Shown: positions 22,391 through 34,426 of the stretch, piece after piece | How positions within the stretch are numbered: the stretch's first letter is position 1 | Layout: the number at the start of each line of letters is the position of its first letter | Program-made: the position numbers and the translations under genes | NCBI GenBank assembly: GCA_963681505.1 | Contig: OY811982.1 | Location: forward strand, 7,882,272-7,946,271 | Source: Eunapius fragilis | Taxonomy: Eukaryota; Porifera; Demospongiae; Spongillida; Spongillidae | Length of the DNA stretch: 64,000 nucleotides | Reading direction: 5' to 3' | The notes under the pieces: generated by a model | Seen by the model: only the letters and a program-made list of their open reading frames with translations | Told to the model about the DNA's origin: nothing | The model's database searches: none

Positions 22391-24519
22391 CTTACAAAAC
22401 CATGACTTCTGTAGTCTGGTTAATCCAATTTGCTTACAGGTAAAATGACACTTCATTTCCTCATAGTCATCACCTTCAAGCTTTGCCATGTGCTCAACAG
22501 CAGCGCCGCATGTACAATAGAGTCCGTAAGATGGAAGACTGTATTGTAAGTCATTACAAACATTTGCGAATGATTTATTAACAGCTTTATAAACACGAAA
22601 TCTGACTTCTGGGATGTTAATCTCATTAACGCACACCTCATAATAATCATTAAAAGCAGTGAATACTATGTCATATGATGTTTCTGACCACAAGTAACGG
22701 AAGCACATTCTGTTTTTAAACTGTGAAAGAGACATATTGATTTCCCAGTTATGCGTATTAACAAGCCTGGTGGAAACAGCACAGAAGAATCCAATAGGAC
22801 AATAGCCCTGCTCAAACATCACTAGAAAAGAACATGAGTTATTGCAAACATTGTAAGCTAGTTCTGTTTGTGGCAGTAAAGAAGGCATGAAGAAAGTATC
22901 AGAGCTTATAACAGAAATAATATGGCAATGTTTCATTAAAGACCGTAGTTGGTCAAACTTTAGGCATTTATTATCAAAACTACATGGATTTTTCATCTCT
23001 ACCAATCCATTCATATTGGTTTTTCTATCTGGCTTGCTGCAGTCACAGAAATACTGTCGAATGACTTCTGAAATTGAATCAAGGATGAGTTGGAAGTTAG
23101 TAATAACCCAGCTATTTAGCTCAGGAATATCTGAATAATAGAGCAATGTGCCTGCTTTGTAGTGTAAAAAATAAAGAATAACATCGATTTCATCCTCCTT
23201 TATGCCACATACTTTGGCTATTTCATGACATTTTGATTTTTCAACTTTATCCAATCCTTCTAACTCAGCATATTTATGCACAGCAAAGTCAAATACCAGC
23301 CAGGGACCTGGGATGCCATCGGGAAGTGTTTCAGATAATAATTCTTCGATTCCTTCTTCAATTTTTCTTTTCACATTTATTATACTTTTATCATCACATT
23401 TGGCAATTCCAGTAATAAAATCATCCACATTTTCCTTTTTTAACCAATCCACGACTTGTGGTCCAAATGCTTTTGATTCATCTAACAAGGTTTGATATAA
23501 TGACTTAGTTTTGCATTTTATTTCTTTCATCTTGTCCTCTTCCGAGCCCTCCAGCATATCCTTATGTGTACCAATTAGCAATAGTTTAGATTTAGAATCA
23601 AACTGTAATGTAGGATGAGATTGACTTTTTGTTGATAAGTAAAATTGGCTTGATATTGCATGAGAAATAAAATCTTTGACAACATAAGTACTATTTGGCC
23701 AAGTTTGCTCCACTCCATTGATTGGCTGATACTGAGCATTGTAAGATATTTTTGGGTTATCTGTTAGTTTAAAAATGAGAAGTCTTAGAGAAGAACCATT
23801 GATTAGAAGAGGGAATATTTCTTGAAAAGTGGGTTGTCCACCTCCATCAATAACTTGTAGAAGGATTGCATTGTCAAGGATGTGAGCTATATCCATGACC
23901 TTTGACCAATCCCTATATTTAATTGCTTCTAAGAAAAGATTTTTTAAATTCACCCGTGAGTTGCTTACTTTTTCATGTACACCAGTGGTATCTGCAGCTA
24001 AATGGCTAACTTGCATTTTTTCATCCTCTTCATTTTGCACCGTGGCTTTCACTTGCTTTGATATGCTGATGGTAGTAGTAGTAGTCATATTATACCCGTC
24101 ATCTTGGCACTCGGTAATAGAAACTGGAGTAGGTATCAGTGGCTTTTCTTCTCTAGTGTTGTTTATTTGCGCATCTTGAGGTCTGATTTTATTTTTGGAT
24201 AATTCAATGTCTAGTGATTGCAAAAGTGTTTTTGCAATGTCATCTAATTCTTGGTAAGTCCAACTCCATTTATTGTCTTTTTCAATAGCTAATAAACGTG
24301 TAATCAAAATAGGACTACCAATCTCTGCAATTGGTGTACTTGGTTCAGGGGTGATGCACTTTTGTGGTATATTCACTGTGTACCTAAGGAGCTCTTTACG
24401 AAGGGTGGTTTTCCCAGCACGTGGTGGTCCAAAGAAAATAAGCTTGCCAATTTTCAAACTGCGAAATGAAATATCTTTGTAACCAGCCAGTACCCTTGAT
24501 AACTTCTTTGCTAGATATT
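22391..24519 (-). CDS. Roc-COR GTPase exon, gene B
   Basis: A single 2129-nt exon of 709 codons, phase 1 to 0. Features in order: P-loop FFGPPRAGKTTLRKEL near residue 30; a variable Ser/Thr-rich insert with acidic patches; switch II VIDGGGQPTFQEIFPLLI near 220; G4-like GTHKD near 325; COR-like block LVFDFAVHKYAELEGLDKVE with GIKEDEIDVILYFLHYKAGT and DIPELNSWVI; and a C-terminal part with FMPSLLP, GYCPIGFF and Cys-containing YCTCGAAVEHM. DGGGQ replaces the commoner DxAGQ. The acceptor TTAACAG at 24519 is homologous to the gene A exon start, so the ATG at 24535 is probably intronic. Confidence 0.85.
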
Positions 24520-24590
24520 CTGTTAACAATGCCATTGATTAAAAAGTTAACATGTGAAAGAATAATAACATATTGATCATCTTAATAATA

Positions 24591-24650
24591 ATGCTGTAAC
24601 TGTATTCTGTTGTCAATAATAATAATAATTATATAAAATAATAATAATAC
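24591..24650 (+). mobile_element. 3' tail of an upstream R2/Dong-like element copy in a TAA tract
   Basis: GCTGTAACTGTATTCTGTTG at 24592-24611 is identical to the 3' tail of the element at 26715-26740. It is followed by a TAA/AAT microsatellite, at which the next, 5'-truncated copy begins. Confidence 0.75.
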
Positions 24651-26770
24651 TAATTGCACTGAACAAAGGTAAGGAGGGTAACCCACCAGATGTTAGGCCG
24701 ATTGCAGTGGGGGAAACATTGCGTAGGCTGACAGGGAAATGCATCTGTGCCATTCTAAGGGACAAGATCTCCTCATTCTTTCAGCCCTCACAATTTGGAG
24801 TGACTTGTAAAGCAGGTGCAGAGAAGATTGTGCACAGCTTAAGGAGATGCATTGATGAAAACTGGTTGAGTGGCGACTTCGTAGTGTTCAAGGTGGACAT
24901 GTCAAATGCCTTCAATATGGTATCGAGGCAGGCAGTTTTGGATGAGTGTACTACTTTCTTTCCAGAGCCTCTCCCATGGGTCTCGTGGTGCTATGGATCT
25001 CATACATCATTGTGGCACCCTATGGGCCAGATTAGTTCCCAGTCTGGTGTCCAGCAAGGTGATCCACTGGGCCCAATGCTGTTCGCCTTGGTTCTCCATA
25101 AGCTTGTTACCAGTATTGATGCAGATGATGATTGTCTCCAGCTGCTTCTGGAAGCTTGGTATCTTGATGATGGGGTTCTAGCGGGGGAGAGGTCTGCAGT
25201 AATACGTGCTCTGCACCTCATAGAAGAGCTTGGTCCTCACTTGGGGCTTTACATCAATTTTTCCAAGTGTGAACTTTTCAGTAGGAGTGGTAATTCACTA
25301 TTTCCACCAGTGGTGAAGTCATCTCTCCTTCCCAACCTGGACATCCTAGTGGCCCCAATTGGAGATTTTGTTCACTGTTCTCGCTTCATTGCTGAGAAAT
25401 GTGCAATGCCCAAGATCTTGCTTAAGGCTCTTGTGGATGTCTCTACAGTTGACCTTCACGTGGCCTTTTCGCTTCTTCGTATGTGTGGAAGTTACTGTAA
25501 GTTAGTGCACTAGCCAGAGCCACTCCTCCAAGACATTGTGCTGACTATCTTAAGCTCTTTGATGAGGAGGTAAGGCTATGCTTCACCTCCTGCATTGCAG
25601 TGGACGTCCCTGACCAAAATTGGCAGCAAGCACAACTCAGTCAAAGTTTTGGTGGGCTTGGCTTTCGGTCCCTTGCTTTGCACTGTTCTGCTGCGTTTAT
25701 AGCTTCCCTTGCTTCATCAGGATTTGGTAGTGCCGATAACATACACATGCTTCAGGCTGTGACCGCTTCAATACTCTGGTTCCCCCTGATGAGTCAATCA
25801 CAGCTGAGGAGGTTCTGGTCAACCTGCCTCCACAAAGAGCTCTGTCTAAGAAGCTGGATATGCATGTTTTCCAATCACTGTTATCTTCCTCCTCTCCAGT
25901 GAATAAGGCTCGGATCCTTTCTGTTTCTGCCCCTCATGCGGGTTCTTGGATCTCAGTCATCCCTTCTACTGGTCTGGATCTGCACCTTACCTCTGCTGAA
26001 TGTCAGATAGCACTCAGATGGTGGTTGGGTCTTGACACCTCTGGAGGTTCTTTGTGTCCACATTGTCCTGATATTGCCCTTGACCCTTTAGGTCATCATA
26101 CAGCCTCCTGCAGACATGGTGGGTGATGTGGTTGCAAGGCACAATCACTTGCGGGATATCTTTGCTAACTTTTGCTGCCAGGCCCACCTTTCTGTGAGGG
26201 TTGAAGTTGGGTATGGCTTAGCTAGGGACCATGTTAACTCTCGCCCTGCGGATGTCCTTGTTCAGGGATGGGACAGAGGAAAGCCTGCGGCCTTTGACGT
26301 TACTGTTACTTCACCCCTTACACCAGTAACCCTCAACAATGCCAGTACATCTGTGGGAGCAGCAGCCTATGCTGCTGAACTTAGAAAGCATGTGGCCAAT
26401 GACACCAGATGCCAGGAGTTGGGGTGGACATGTATCCCCCTAGCTGTAGAAACATACGGTAACTGGGGGAAGGAGGCCCAGAGTGTTTTTTCCCGTCTAG
26501 CCTCTCTACTTGCCATTGGCCAGGCCATTCCCAAACCCAAAATGCTGGGTGACACCTATGGCCACCTCAACATGTCACTGGTGAGGTCAGTGGCTAGGGC
26601 CATCATGGGGAGAGAAAATGTCCGGATAGGTTAGAAGAACTGTAGGTTTGTTAGCGGCATTTATCGTAAGTTAGTTATACTTATAATAATGTAATTGTGT
26701 TTGTCCTTTTATCCTGCTGTAACTGTATTCTGTTGTCAAAAATAAATAATAATAAAATAATTTTAGTCTT
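24651..26770 (+). pseudogene. 5'-truncated R2/Dong-like non-LTR retrotransposon (RT + CCHC + RLE)
   Basis: Reading frames in three phases together show reverse transcriptase blocks (VVFKVDMSNAFNMVSRQAV, QSGVQQGDPLGPMLFALVL, WYLDDGVLAG with the Y-x-DD box). A CPHC...H...C knuckle at about 26058-26110 follows, then RPADVLVQGWDRGKPAAFDV, resembling the PD...D restriction-like endonuclease. A stop at 25511 and frame changes near 25510, 25880 and 26115 make it inactive. The 3' UTR ends in a TAA microsatellite, and insertion into TAA repeats is a Dong/R4 habit. It sits in the gene B intron just upstream of the Roc-COR exon, on the opposite strand. Confidence 0.85.
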
Positions 26771-26879
26771 AAATAATAATAATAATAATTGATATAATTA
26801 ACATTCATGAAGGGGAATATGGGGGCATCTCAGCAGGATGGCTCTAGCATTCTGCCTCATTAATGTTACACCCAGCAGG

Positions 26880-26945
26880 CAGTAGATTTGGCTCAGTGGT
26901 TCATTGTCAGATAGCACGGCAAGTCTCTTGTTCAATCCTGAGAAG
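26880..26945 (+). repeat. tRNA-like (SINE head?) with A and B boxes
   Basis: TGGCTCAGTGG near 26890 matches a Pol III A box. TGTTCAATCC about 40 nt later resembles a B box. The intervening sequence does not give a convincing full cloverleaf, so this is read as a tRNA-derived SINE head or tRNA pseudogene. Confidence 0.4.
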
Positions 26946-27307
26946 CATTCTTGGGCTTCAAATTCCTAACCACCATAGACTTCCACCACTAATGGAATGC
27001 ACGTCCAGCCCAACTCTGAACACATCTCATCATTTTTGGCATGCTTCCCAACCTCGCCACATTCTGCAGAATTGCCTGAAGCCAAACTCGCTTCCAGAAT
27101 GAGATCTGTATTAAGCGGATGGATGACTATTAGGTAAAATGCTGCAGGGTGGGAGAGAGACCAGTTTGACATAAGTACATCAGCTGGTCTAGAGAAGTCT
27201 ATGCCTGGACCTTTCTCCAGTTGAGGAGATAAGCTTTGGAGCACAGATTGGCAAAACAGTCTCTTAGCGTATTGTGCTGTGCAATGATGCCCCCTCCAGA
27301 ACGACAT
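26940..27307 (-). pseudogene. Endonuclease-region fragment of an R2/Dong-like element
   Basis: FSRPADVLMSNWSLSHPAAF and CSELGWTCIPLVVEVYG align with the RLE and following region of the plus-strand copy at 26230-26470. It is a second, diverged fragment in inverted orientation. Confidence 0.75.
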
Positions 27308-28357
27308 GTAAAAACGTGGAAATCTAATTAAGCTACACTACATGCGTTGGTCTCATGCTGTTACCAACAGTGCACATGCCATTAATAAATTCATTAGTCA
27401 AACCAGGCAATTTTAGAACCACATATTTTTATATCTCATTCTACCTGACTGAATCTCATGTTTCCAAACCTTCCTTCTCCCACGTGAATATATTGTTATT
27501 AGATCCATTCCTGAATTTCTGGATATGCATGCTTGTATAAGGCCCTAGCACATGTTTCATTTTCTAAAAGTTTAGGATAATATGCTGTCAGTGTTTTTGA
27601 TTAATTCAAAATATACTAATGTGCATTGTTGTCATGCATATACATCAATCAGCCGTACTGTGTCATCATCAAGCAAGATGCCTGTTAAGTATGGCTGAAA
27701 TGAGCCCTTATATATTTTTACTGTTGCGCAGTAAGAAGCTTCACAGTGGTAGCAGCTGTAGTGACGATGAATACATGGATGATGACCCTGACTATACAAT
27801 GCATCGAGTATAGCCTTGTTTATAATGAGGATGCCCTCATTCCCACGACTATAAATACCATATCAGACCTAGTTTCCAACCCAGAACAGCTGTAAAGCAG
27901 GTTCCATACAGAATTGATGCTGCATAATATTTCTCTGTGTGCCAATGTTCTAAGCTGTGGTTCACGATACTTATATAATGCACTTGTGACATTTAAATGG
28001 AACACTTTAGAATTAGGGCTAAAATAATCTGCATAACATTTAAAACATTGGCAATCACTTTTAAAACTCAATGTGGTGCAAAGAGCTTGGCAATGAACAG
28101 AAATTTAAACTATTAATGGTCCCTTCAGTACTAAAAAAAAAACTGGAATGATCTCAATTCTCAAATCTGGGCTACAACCCATGATGTTTATTTAACAAAC
28201 AAAAGTAATTAATACTCATAGATTAATTATTCAGAGCAGCATACATCATAGACTATTATGGTTATTGATGATACACCTAACCCTAATCCTAACCCACAAG
28301 TAATTGCAATATGTGAAGATATTGACTAACATGCTGTGAATAGCACACTATACTCAC

Positions 28358-28639
28358 CATCTTCAAGTGTGCTGGCAATGATTGGAGTGCTGTTGTCTCC
28401 ATAATCCACTGTCTTGGCCCTCACACGTATGGTGTACTCAGTGTGTGGTCTTAGTCCAGTCAGCTCAGTACTAGTAGCATTTTCAGCAACATCATGAAGC
28501 CATTCACTTTCACCATGTAGAGTGTAGCTGACATGATAACCTCTGATGATACCATTTACATCATGTGGTGGTTGCCAAGATATGGTCATGGATGTAGCTT
28601 TGATATTGTCAGTCTTTAATCCAATTGGAGGAGAAGGAA
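28358..28639 (-). CDS. FN3 exon 5, gene B
   Basis: 282 nt, phase 1 at both ends, with the same FN3 landmarks as the exon at 4021. Variant residues include GYHVSY and AENATST. Its phase 1 donor joins the Roc-COR exon acceptor at 24519. Confidence 0.9.
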
Positions 28640-29677
28640 CTGGGGAGGGAGAAAATATTACAATACTGGTCTATATTAATTTTAGATCACGGGCCATTAA
28701 TAAATTTATTAGTCAAACCAGGCAATTTTAGAACTACATATTTTTATATCTCATTCTACCTGACTGAATCTCATGTTTCCAAACCTTCCTCCTCCCACGC
28801 GAATATATTGTTATTAGATCCATTCCTGAATTTCTGGATATGCATGCTTGTATAAGGCCCTACTCTTCCTCCATAATAGAGGCTGCAGCATATGTTTCAT
28901 TTTCTAAAAGTTTAGGATAATATAAGTGTTTTTGATTAATTTATAATATATTAATGTGCATTGTTGTCATGCATATACGTACTGTGTCATCATCAAACAA
29001 GATGCCTATTAAGTATGGCTGAAATGAGCCCTTATGTAATTTTACTGTTGCGCAGTGAGAAGCTTCACAGTGGTAGCAGCTGTAGTGATGATGAATACAT
29101 GGATGATGACCCTGACTATACAATGCATCGAGTATAGCCTTGTCTATAATGAGGATGCCCTTGTTCCCACGACTATAAGACCTAGTTTCCAACCCAGAAC
29201 AGCCGTAAAGCAGGTTCCATACAGGATTGATGCTGCATAATATGTCTCTGTGTGCCAATGTTCTAAGCTGCGGTTCACAATACTTGTATAATGCACTTGT
29301 GACATATAAATGAACACTTTAGATTAGGGCTAAAATAATCTGCATAACATTTAAAACATTGGCAATCACTTTTAAAACTCAATGTGGTGCAAAGAGCTTG
29401 GCAATGAACAGAAATTTATTTCTTAAACTATTAATGGTCCCTTCAGTACTGAAAAAAAATCTGGAATGATCTCAATTCTCAAATCTGGGCTACAACCTAT
29501 GATGTTTATTTAACAAACAAAAGTAATTAATTCAGAGCAGCATACTTCATAAACTATTATGGTTATTAATGATACACCTAACCCTAATCCTAACCCAAAT
29601 AAATACAAGTAATTGCAATAAGATCTGATGATGTGAAGCTATTGACTAACATGCTGTGAATAGCACACTATACTCAC

Positions 29678-29959
29678 CATCTTCAAGTGTGCTGGCAATG
29701 ATTGGAGTACTGTTGTCTCCATAATCCACTGTCTTGGCCCTCACACGTATGGTGTACTCAGTGTGTGGTCTTAGTCCAGTCAGCTCAGTACTAGTAGCAT
29801 TTTTAGCAACATCATGAAACCATTCACTTTCACCATGTAGTATGTAGCTGACTTGATAACCTCTGATGATACCATTTACATCATACGGTGGTTGCCAAGA
29901 TATGGTCATGGATGTAGCTTTGATATTGTCAGCCTTTAATTCAATTGGAGGAGAAGGAA
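29678..29959 (-). CDS. FN3 exon 4, gene B
   Basis: 282 nt, class 1-1. Variants include WQPPYDVNG and SYILHGESEWFHDVAKNATS. Open, with intact splice sites. Confidence 0.9.
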
Positions 29960-30990
29960 CTGGGGAGGGAAAAAATATTACAATACTGGTCTATATTCAC
30001 GGGCCATTAATAAATTTATTAGTCAAACCAGGCAATTTTAGAACCACACATTTTTATATCTCATTCTACCTGACTGAATCTCATGTTTCCAAACCTTCCT
30101 CCTCCCATGTGAATATATTGTTATTAGATCCATTCCTGAATTTCTGGATATGCATGCTTGTATAAGGCCCTACTCTTCCTCCATAATAGAGGCTGCAGTA
30201 CATGTTTCATTTTCTAAAAGTTTAGGATAATATGTATTAATTTATAATATATTATTGTGCATTGTTGTCATGCATATACACCAATCAGCCGTACTGTGTC
30301 ATCATCAAGCAAGATGCCTGTTAAGTATGGCTGAAATAAGCCCTTATATATTTTTACTGTTGCGCAGTGAGGAGCTTCACAGTGGTAGCAGCTGTAGTGA
30401 CGATGAATACATGGATGATGACCTTGACTGTACAATGCATCGAGTATAGCCTTGTCTATAATGAGGATGCCCTCGTTCCCACAACTATAAGACCTAGTTT
30501 CCAACCCAGAACAGCTGTAAAGCAGGTTCAATATAGGATTGATGCTGCATAATATTTCTCTGTGTGCCCATGTTCTAAGCTGCGGTTCACGATACTTATA
30601 TAATGCACTTGTGACATATAAATGAACACTTTAGATTAGGGCTAAAATAATCTGCATAACATTTAAAACATTGGCAATCACTTTTAAAACTCAATGTGGT
30701 GCAAAGAGCTTGGCAATGAACAGAAATTTATTTTTTAAACTATTAATGGTCCCTTCAGTACTGAAAAAAAAATCTGGAATGATCTCAATTCTCAAATCTG
30801 GGCTACAACCTATGATGTTTATTTAACAAACAAAAGGAATTAATTCAGAGCAGCATACATCATAAACTATTATGGTTATTGATGATACACCTAACCCTAA
30901 TCCTAACCCAAATAAATACAAGTAATTGCAATAAGATCTGATGATGTGAAGCTATTGACTAACATGCTGTAAATAGCACACTATACTCAC

Positions 30991-31272
30991 CATCATCAAG
31001 TGTGCTGGCAATGATTGGAGTGCTGTTGTCCCCATAATCCACTGTCTTGGCCCTCACACGTATGGTGTACTCAGTGTGTGGTCTTAGTCCAATCAGCTCA
31101 GTACTGGTAGCATTTTTAGCAACATCATGAAACCATTCACTTTCACCATGTAGAGTGTAGCTGACTTGATAACTTCTGATGATACCATTTACTTCATGTG
31201 GTGGTTGCCAAGATATGGTCATGGATGTAGCTGTGATATTGTCAGTCTTTAATCCAATTGGAGGAAAAGGAA
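30991..31272 (-). CDS. FN3 exon 3, gene B
   Basis: 282 nt, class 1-1. Variants include PPHEVNGIIRSYQVSY, ELIGLRPHTEY and a final LDDG. Open, with intact splice sites. Confidence 0.9.
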
Positions 31273-31537
31273 CTGGGGAGGGAGAAAATATTACAATACT
31301 GGTCTATATTAATTTTAAATTGGTCGAAATCATCTACACGTAGACACCACATCCAGGCAAGTTTCGGGTATTAAACGTTTAAATCGGTGTCAAAATGAAA
31401 GTAATGAGCAGGCCTCTCAAGCCGAGGGACAAGCTAATAAAGCTATGTTTCAGGAAAAGACTGATGATGGGGACAAGGATGATGGTCTGAAGGAGGGCCA
31501 ACTCGAACAAAAGAGCCCCCAGTTACAACTGTCGTAA

Positions 31538-31711
31538 CACAGCAGAAAAACGCGTCGAATCAATTCTTGATTTTCTATTGATTGTCACTTACGTACATTC
31601 TGGTACAAAATGTTTAAATATCTCGTACAAACAGTTAACAATATGTACCAGAATGTAAGTGACAAGTCAATTGAAAATCAAGAATTGATTCTACGCGTTC
31701 TTTTTGCTGTG
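31538..31711. mobile_element. 174-bp palindromic MITE, TAA target duplication
   Basis: Ends CACAGCA...TGCTGTG form long imperfect arms (AATCAATTCTTGATTTTC and its complement; TGTACCAGAATGTAAGTGAC and its complement). It is flanked by TAA at 31535-31537 and 31712-31714. TWA duplications are typical of PIF/Harbinger-type elements (inference). It interrupts the gag zinc knuckle. Confidence 0.8.
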
Positions 31712-32333
31712 TAAGGTGGGTCATGTGGCGAGCAGATGTCTGAAGAATGCGCGGCTACGTCCTATGGAGGGAGATCAAAGCAGTCCAAAGTGAAGGGGGC
31801 CAACTCTCTTCCACGTAGGGCAGGCTACGTAGAAGGGAAAGAAGTTAGAGACATCGTTCTAGACATCGATGCAGCCAGAACATTAGTGCGAGACAATCTT
31901 GTGCCTAGGAATAGATATCTAAATAAATTAGTGTCAGTGCAATGTGTGCATGGTGACAATGTCTCTCACCCACTTAGCCAAGGTGGAGGTGATTGTCGAC
32001 GGCAAGAGCTACTTTTGTGGCAGCTGCCGTGGTAAAGAAGCTACCTACGTCAGTGCTACGTGGAAGAGACGTTCCTGAGCTGGTGTGGATTTGTTCATAT
32101 GAACCCGCAGGAGAGGAAACGTTGGCAGCTATAACGAGGGCTCAGGCCAAACGGAAGAGTGAAGAGTGAAGAGGAAGAGAGTGCATCCAAGAAGGAGAAG
32201 GACTCTGGTATTACGTGTAGGAGATTGTCACCAGCGCCAGTTATGAAAGATCCCGGAGAGGAAGGAGTGTAGCCTCCCAGACAGAGGACAATGTGGTTGA
32301 GAAAAATGCTGATGCGGAGCAAGAGGAAACTGA

Positions 32334-32520
32334 TGGTCCAGGTGGTGATGCTGAGGGGACAACTATGACAGTCTTGGAGGAGTATTCATCATCACTACAG
32401 CTGCTACCACTGTGAAGCTCCTCACTGCGCAACAGTAAAAATATATAAGGGCTCATTTCAGCCGTACTCCACCAAGACTGTCATAGTTGTCCCCTCAGCA
32501 TCACCACCTGGACCATCAGT
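32334..32520. repeat. Inverted insertion made of gag and FN3-unit pieces
   Basis: A gag 3' segment (GGTCCAGG...GACAGTCTTGG) is followed by about 75 bp of FN3-unit intron in reverse orientation, then by the reverse complement of the same gag segment, after which the normal gag text resumes. The result is a hairpin-capable structure. Confidence 0.75.
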
Positions 32521-33668
32521 GGAAAGAAACTAAGGAAGTTGCAACTGAGGATGGGACATTGAAAGCGGTACGAGAGTCAGCAAAGCAACTGCTACATTAC
32601 ATGCGTTGGTCTCATATTGTTATCAACAGCTCACATGCCATTAATAAATTTATTAGTCAAACCAGGCAATTTTAGACCCACACATTTAAGGTTCTGATTT
32701 ATATCTCATTCTACCTGACTAAATCACATGTTTCCAAACCTCCCTCCTCCCATGTGAATACATTGTATTAGATCCATTCCTGAATTTCTGGATATGCATG
32801 CTTGTACACAACCCTACTCTTCCATCCATAATTGAGGCTGCAGCACATGTAATTTATAAATTTCATTTTCTAAAAGTGTTGGATAATGTAAGTGTTTTTG
32901 CTATAAATTATTAGTTTTACGTGTTATACTTTCATATAAATGTGCATTGTTGTCATGCATATACGTCAATTTGTCATACTGTATTATCAAGCAAGATCTC
33001 TTTTAAATAAATTTCACTATGGCTGAAATAAGCCCTTATATATTTTTACTGTTGCGCAGTGCGGAGCTTCACAGTGGTAGCAGCTGTAGTGACGATGAAT
33101 ACATGGATGATGACCCTGACTATACAATGCATCGAGTATAGCCTTGTCTATAATGAGGATGCCATCGTTCCCACGACTATAAATACCTTATCAGACCTAG
33201 TTTCCAACCCAGAACAGCCGTAAGGCAGGTCCCATATCGGATTGATGCTGCATAATTTTTTCTGTGTGCCAATGTTCCAAGCTGCGGTTCACGATACTTG
33301 TATAACACACTTGTGACGTATAAATGAACACTTTAGATTAGGGCTAAAATAATCTGCATAACATTGGCAATCACTTTTAAAATTCAAAGTGGCGCAAAAA
33401 GCTTGGCAACGAACAGAAATTTATTTCAGAAAGACAATATTAATGGTCCCTTCAGTCCTGAAAAAAAATCTGGAACGATCTCAATTTTCAAATCTGGGCT
33501 ACAACCCATGATGTTTATTTAACAAACAAAAGTAATTAATACTCATAGATTAATTATTCAGAGCAGCATACATCATAAACTATTATGGTTATTGATGATA
33601 CACCTAACCCATAATCCTAACCCAAGTAATTGCAATAAGATCTGATGATGTGAAGCATTGACTAACAT

Positions 33669-34117
33669 CCCGGGAGAAAAACGCGGCGTAATTGCGCGTT
33701 ATTGTGCGTGAAGAACTGCCATAACCATAAACATGCCAAATTACGCGGTCTTCAAAATCGCTGTATCTTCTTGATTGTGCAATATAGTACATGTACATTT
33801 TACAAAGCGGTCCTGTGTCTATAGAAGTCCAAAGATGGTTTAGTTTGCGATGCATTGTTCCGAAGATATTCACATTCAAGTAAAGAGCTTGATTTTGCGA
33901 GGTTTTGTACTTGAAGCCTGCGAAATCTTGCTCTAAGTTGATTGTGAATATCTTCGGAAAGATTCATCGCAAACTAAACCATCTTTTGACTTCTATGACA
34001 CAGGACCGCTTTGTAAATATGCAAAATGTAGCTCTACTATATTGCACAATCAAGAAGATACAGCGCTTCGAAGACCGCATAATTTGGTGTGCGATTACGC
34101 CGTTTTTTTCTCCCGGG
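33669..34117. mobile_element. 449-bp foldback MITE with CCCGGGAGAAAAA termini
   Basis: Arms of roughly 200 bp run from both ends (CCCGGGAGAAAAACG...CGTTTTTTTCTCCCGGG). AT at 33667-33668 and at 34118-34119 is the apparent 2-bp duplication; unoccupied FN3 units read AACATGCTG at this site. It lies within about 30 bp of the FN3 exon 2 donor. Confidence 0.85.
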
Positions 34118-34144
34118 ATGCTGTAAATAGCACACTATACTCAC

Positions 34145-34426
34145 CATCTTCAAGTGTGCTGGCAATGATTGGAGTGCTGTTGTCCCCATAATCCACTGTC
34201 TTGGCCCTCACACGTATGGTGTACTCAGTGTTTGGTCTTAGTCCAATCAGCTCAGTACTGGTAGCATTTTTAGCAACATCATGAAACCATTCACTTTCAC
34301 CATGTAGAGTGTAGCTGACTTGATACCCCCTGATGATACCATTTACATCATGTGGTGGTTGCCAAGATATGGTCATGGATGTAGCTTTGATATTGTCAGC
34401 CTTTAATCCAATTGGAGGAGAAGGAA
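34145..34426 (-). CDS. FN3 exon 2, gene B
   Basis: 282 nt, class 1-1. Variants include ELIGLRPNTEY. The acceptor is TTCCCAG rather than CCCCAG. A foldback MITE sits just downstream of the donor. Confidence 0.9.

Larger units (their letters stand above)
31320..32620 (+). pseudogene. gag-protease retroelement remnant, interrupted
   Basis: Gag-like KPRDK...LKEGQ text leads to a zinc knuckle half (about 31523), then a 174-bp MITE, then the other half (GHVASRC at about 31719-31739). A retropepsin-like region follows (VRDIVLDIDAARTLVRDNLV; the usual D-T/S-G is D-I-D). Several stops are present. It lies in an intron of gene B, antisense to it. It ends in the rearranged stretch at 32334-32520. Confidence 0.65.

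Noticed and set aside
24520-24535. ATG at 24535 as start of a separate GTPase gene
   Set aside because: The homologous exon in gene A begins at the acceptor with no ATG, and phases match the FN3 donor, so it is more likely intronic. A separate short gene is not fully excluded.
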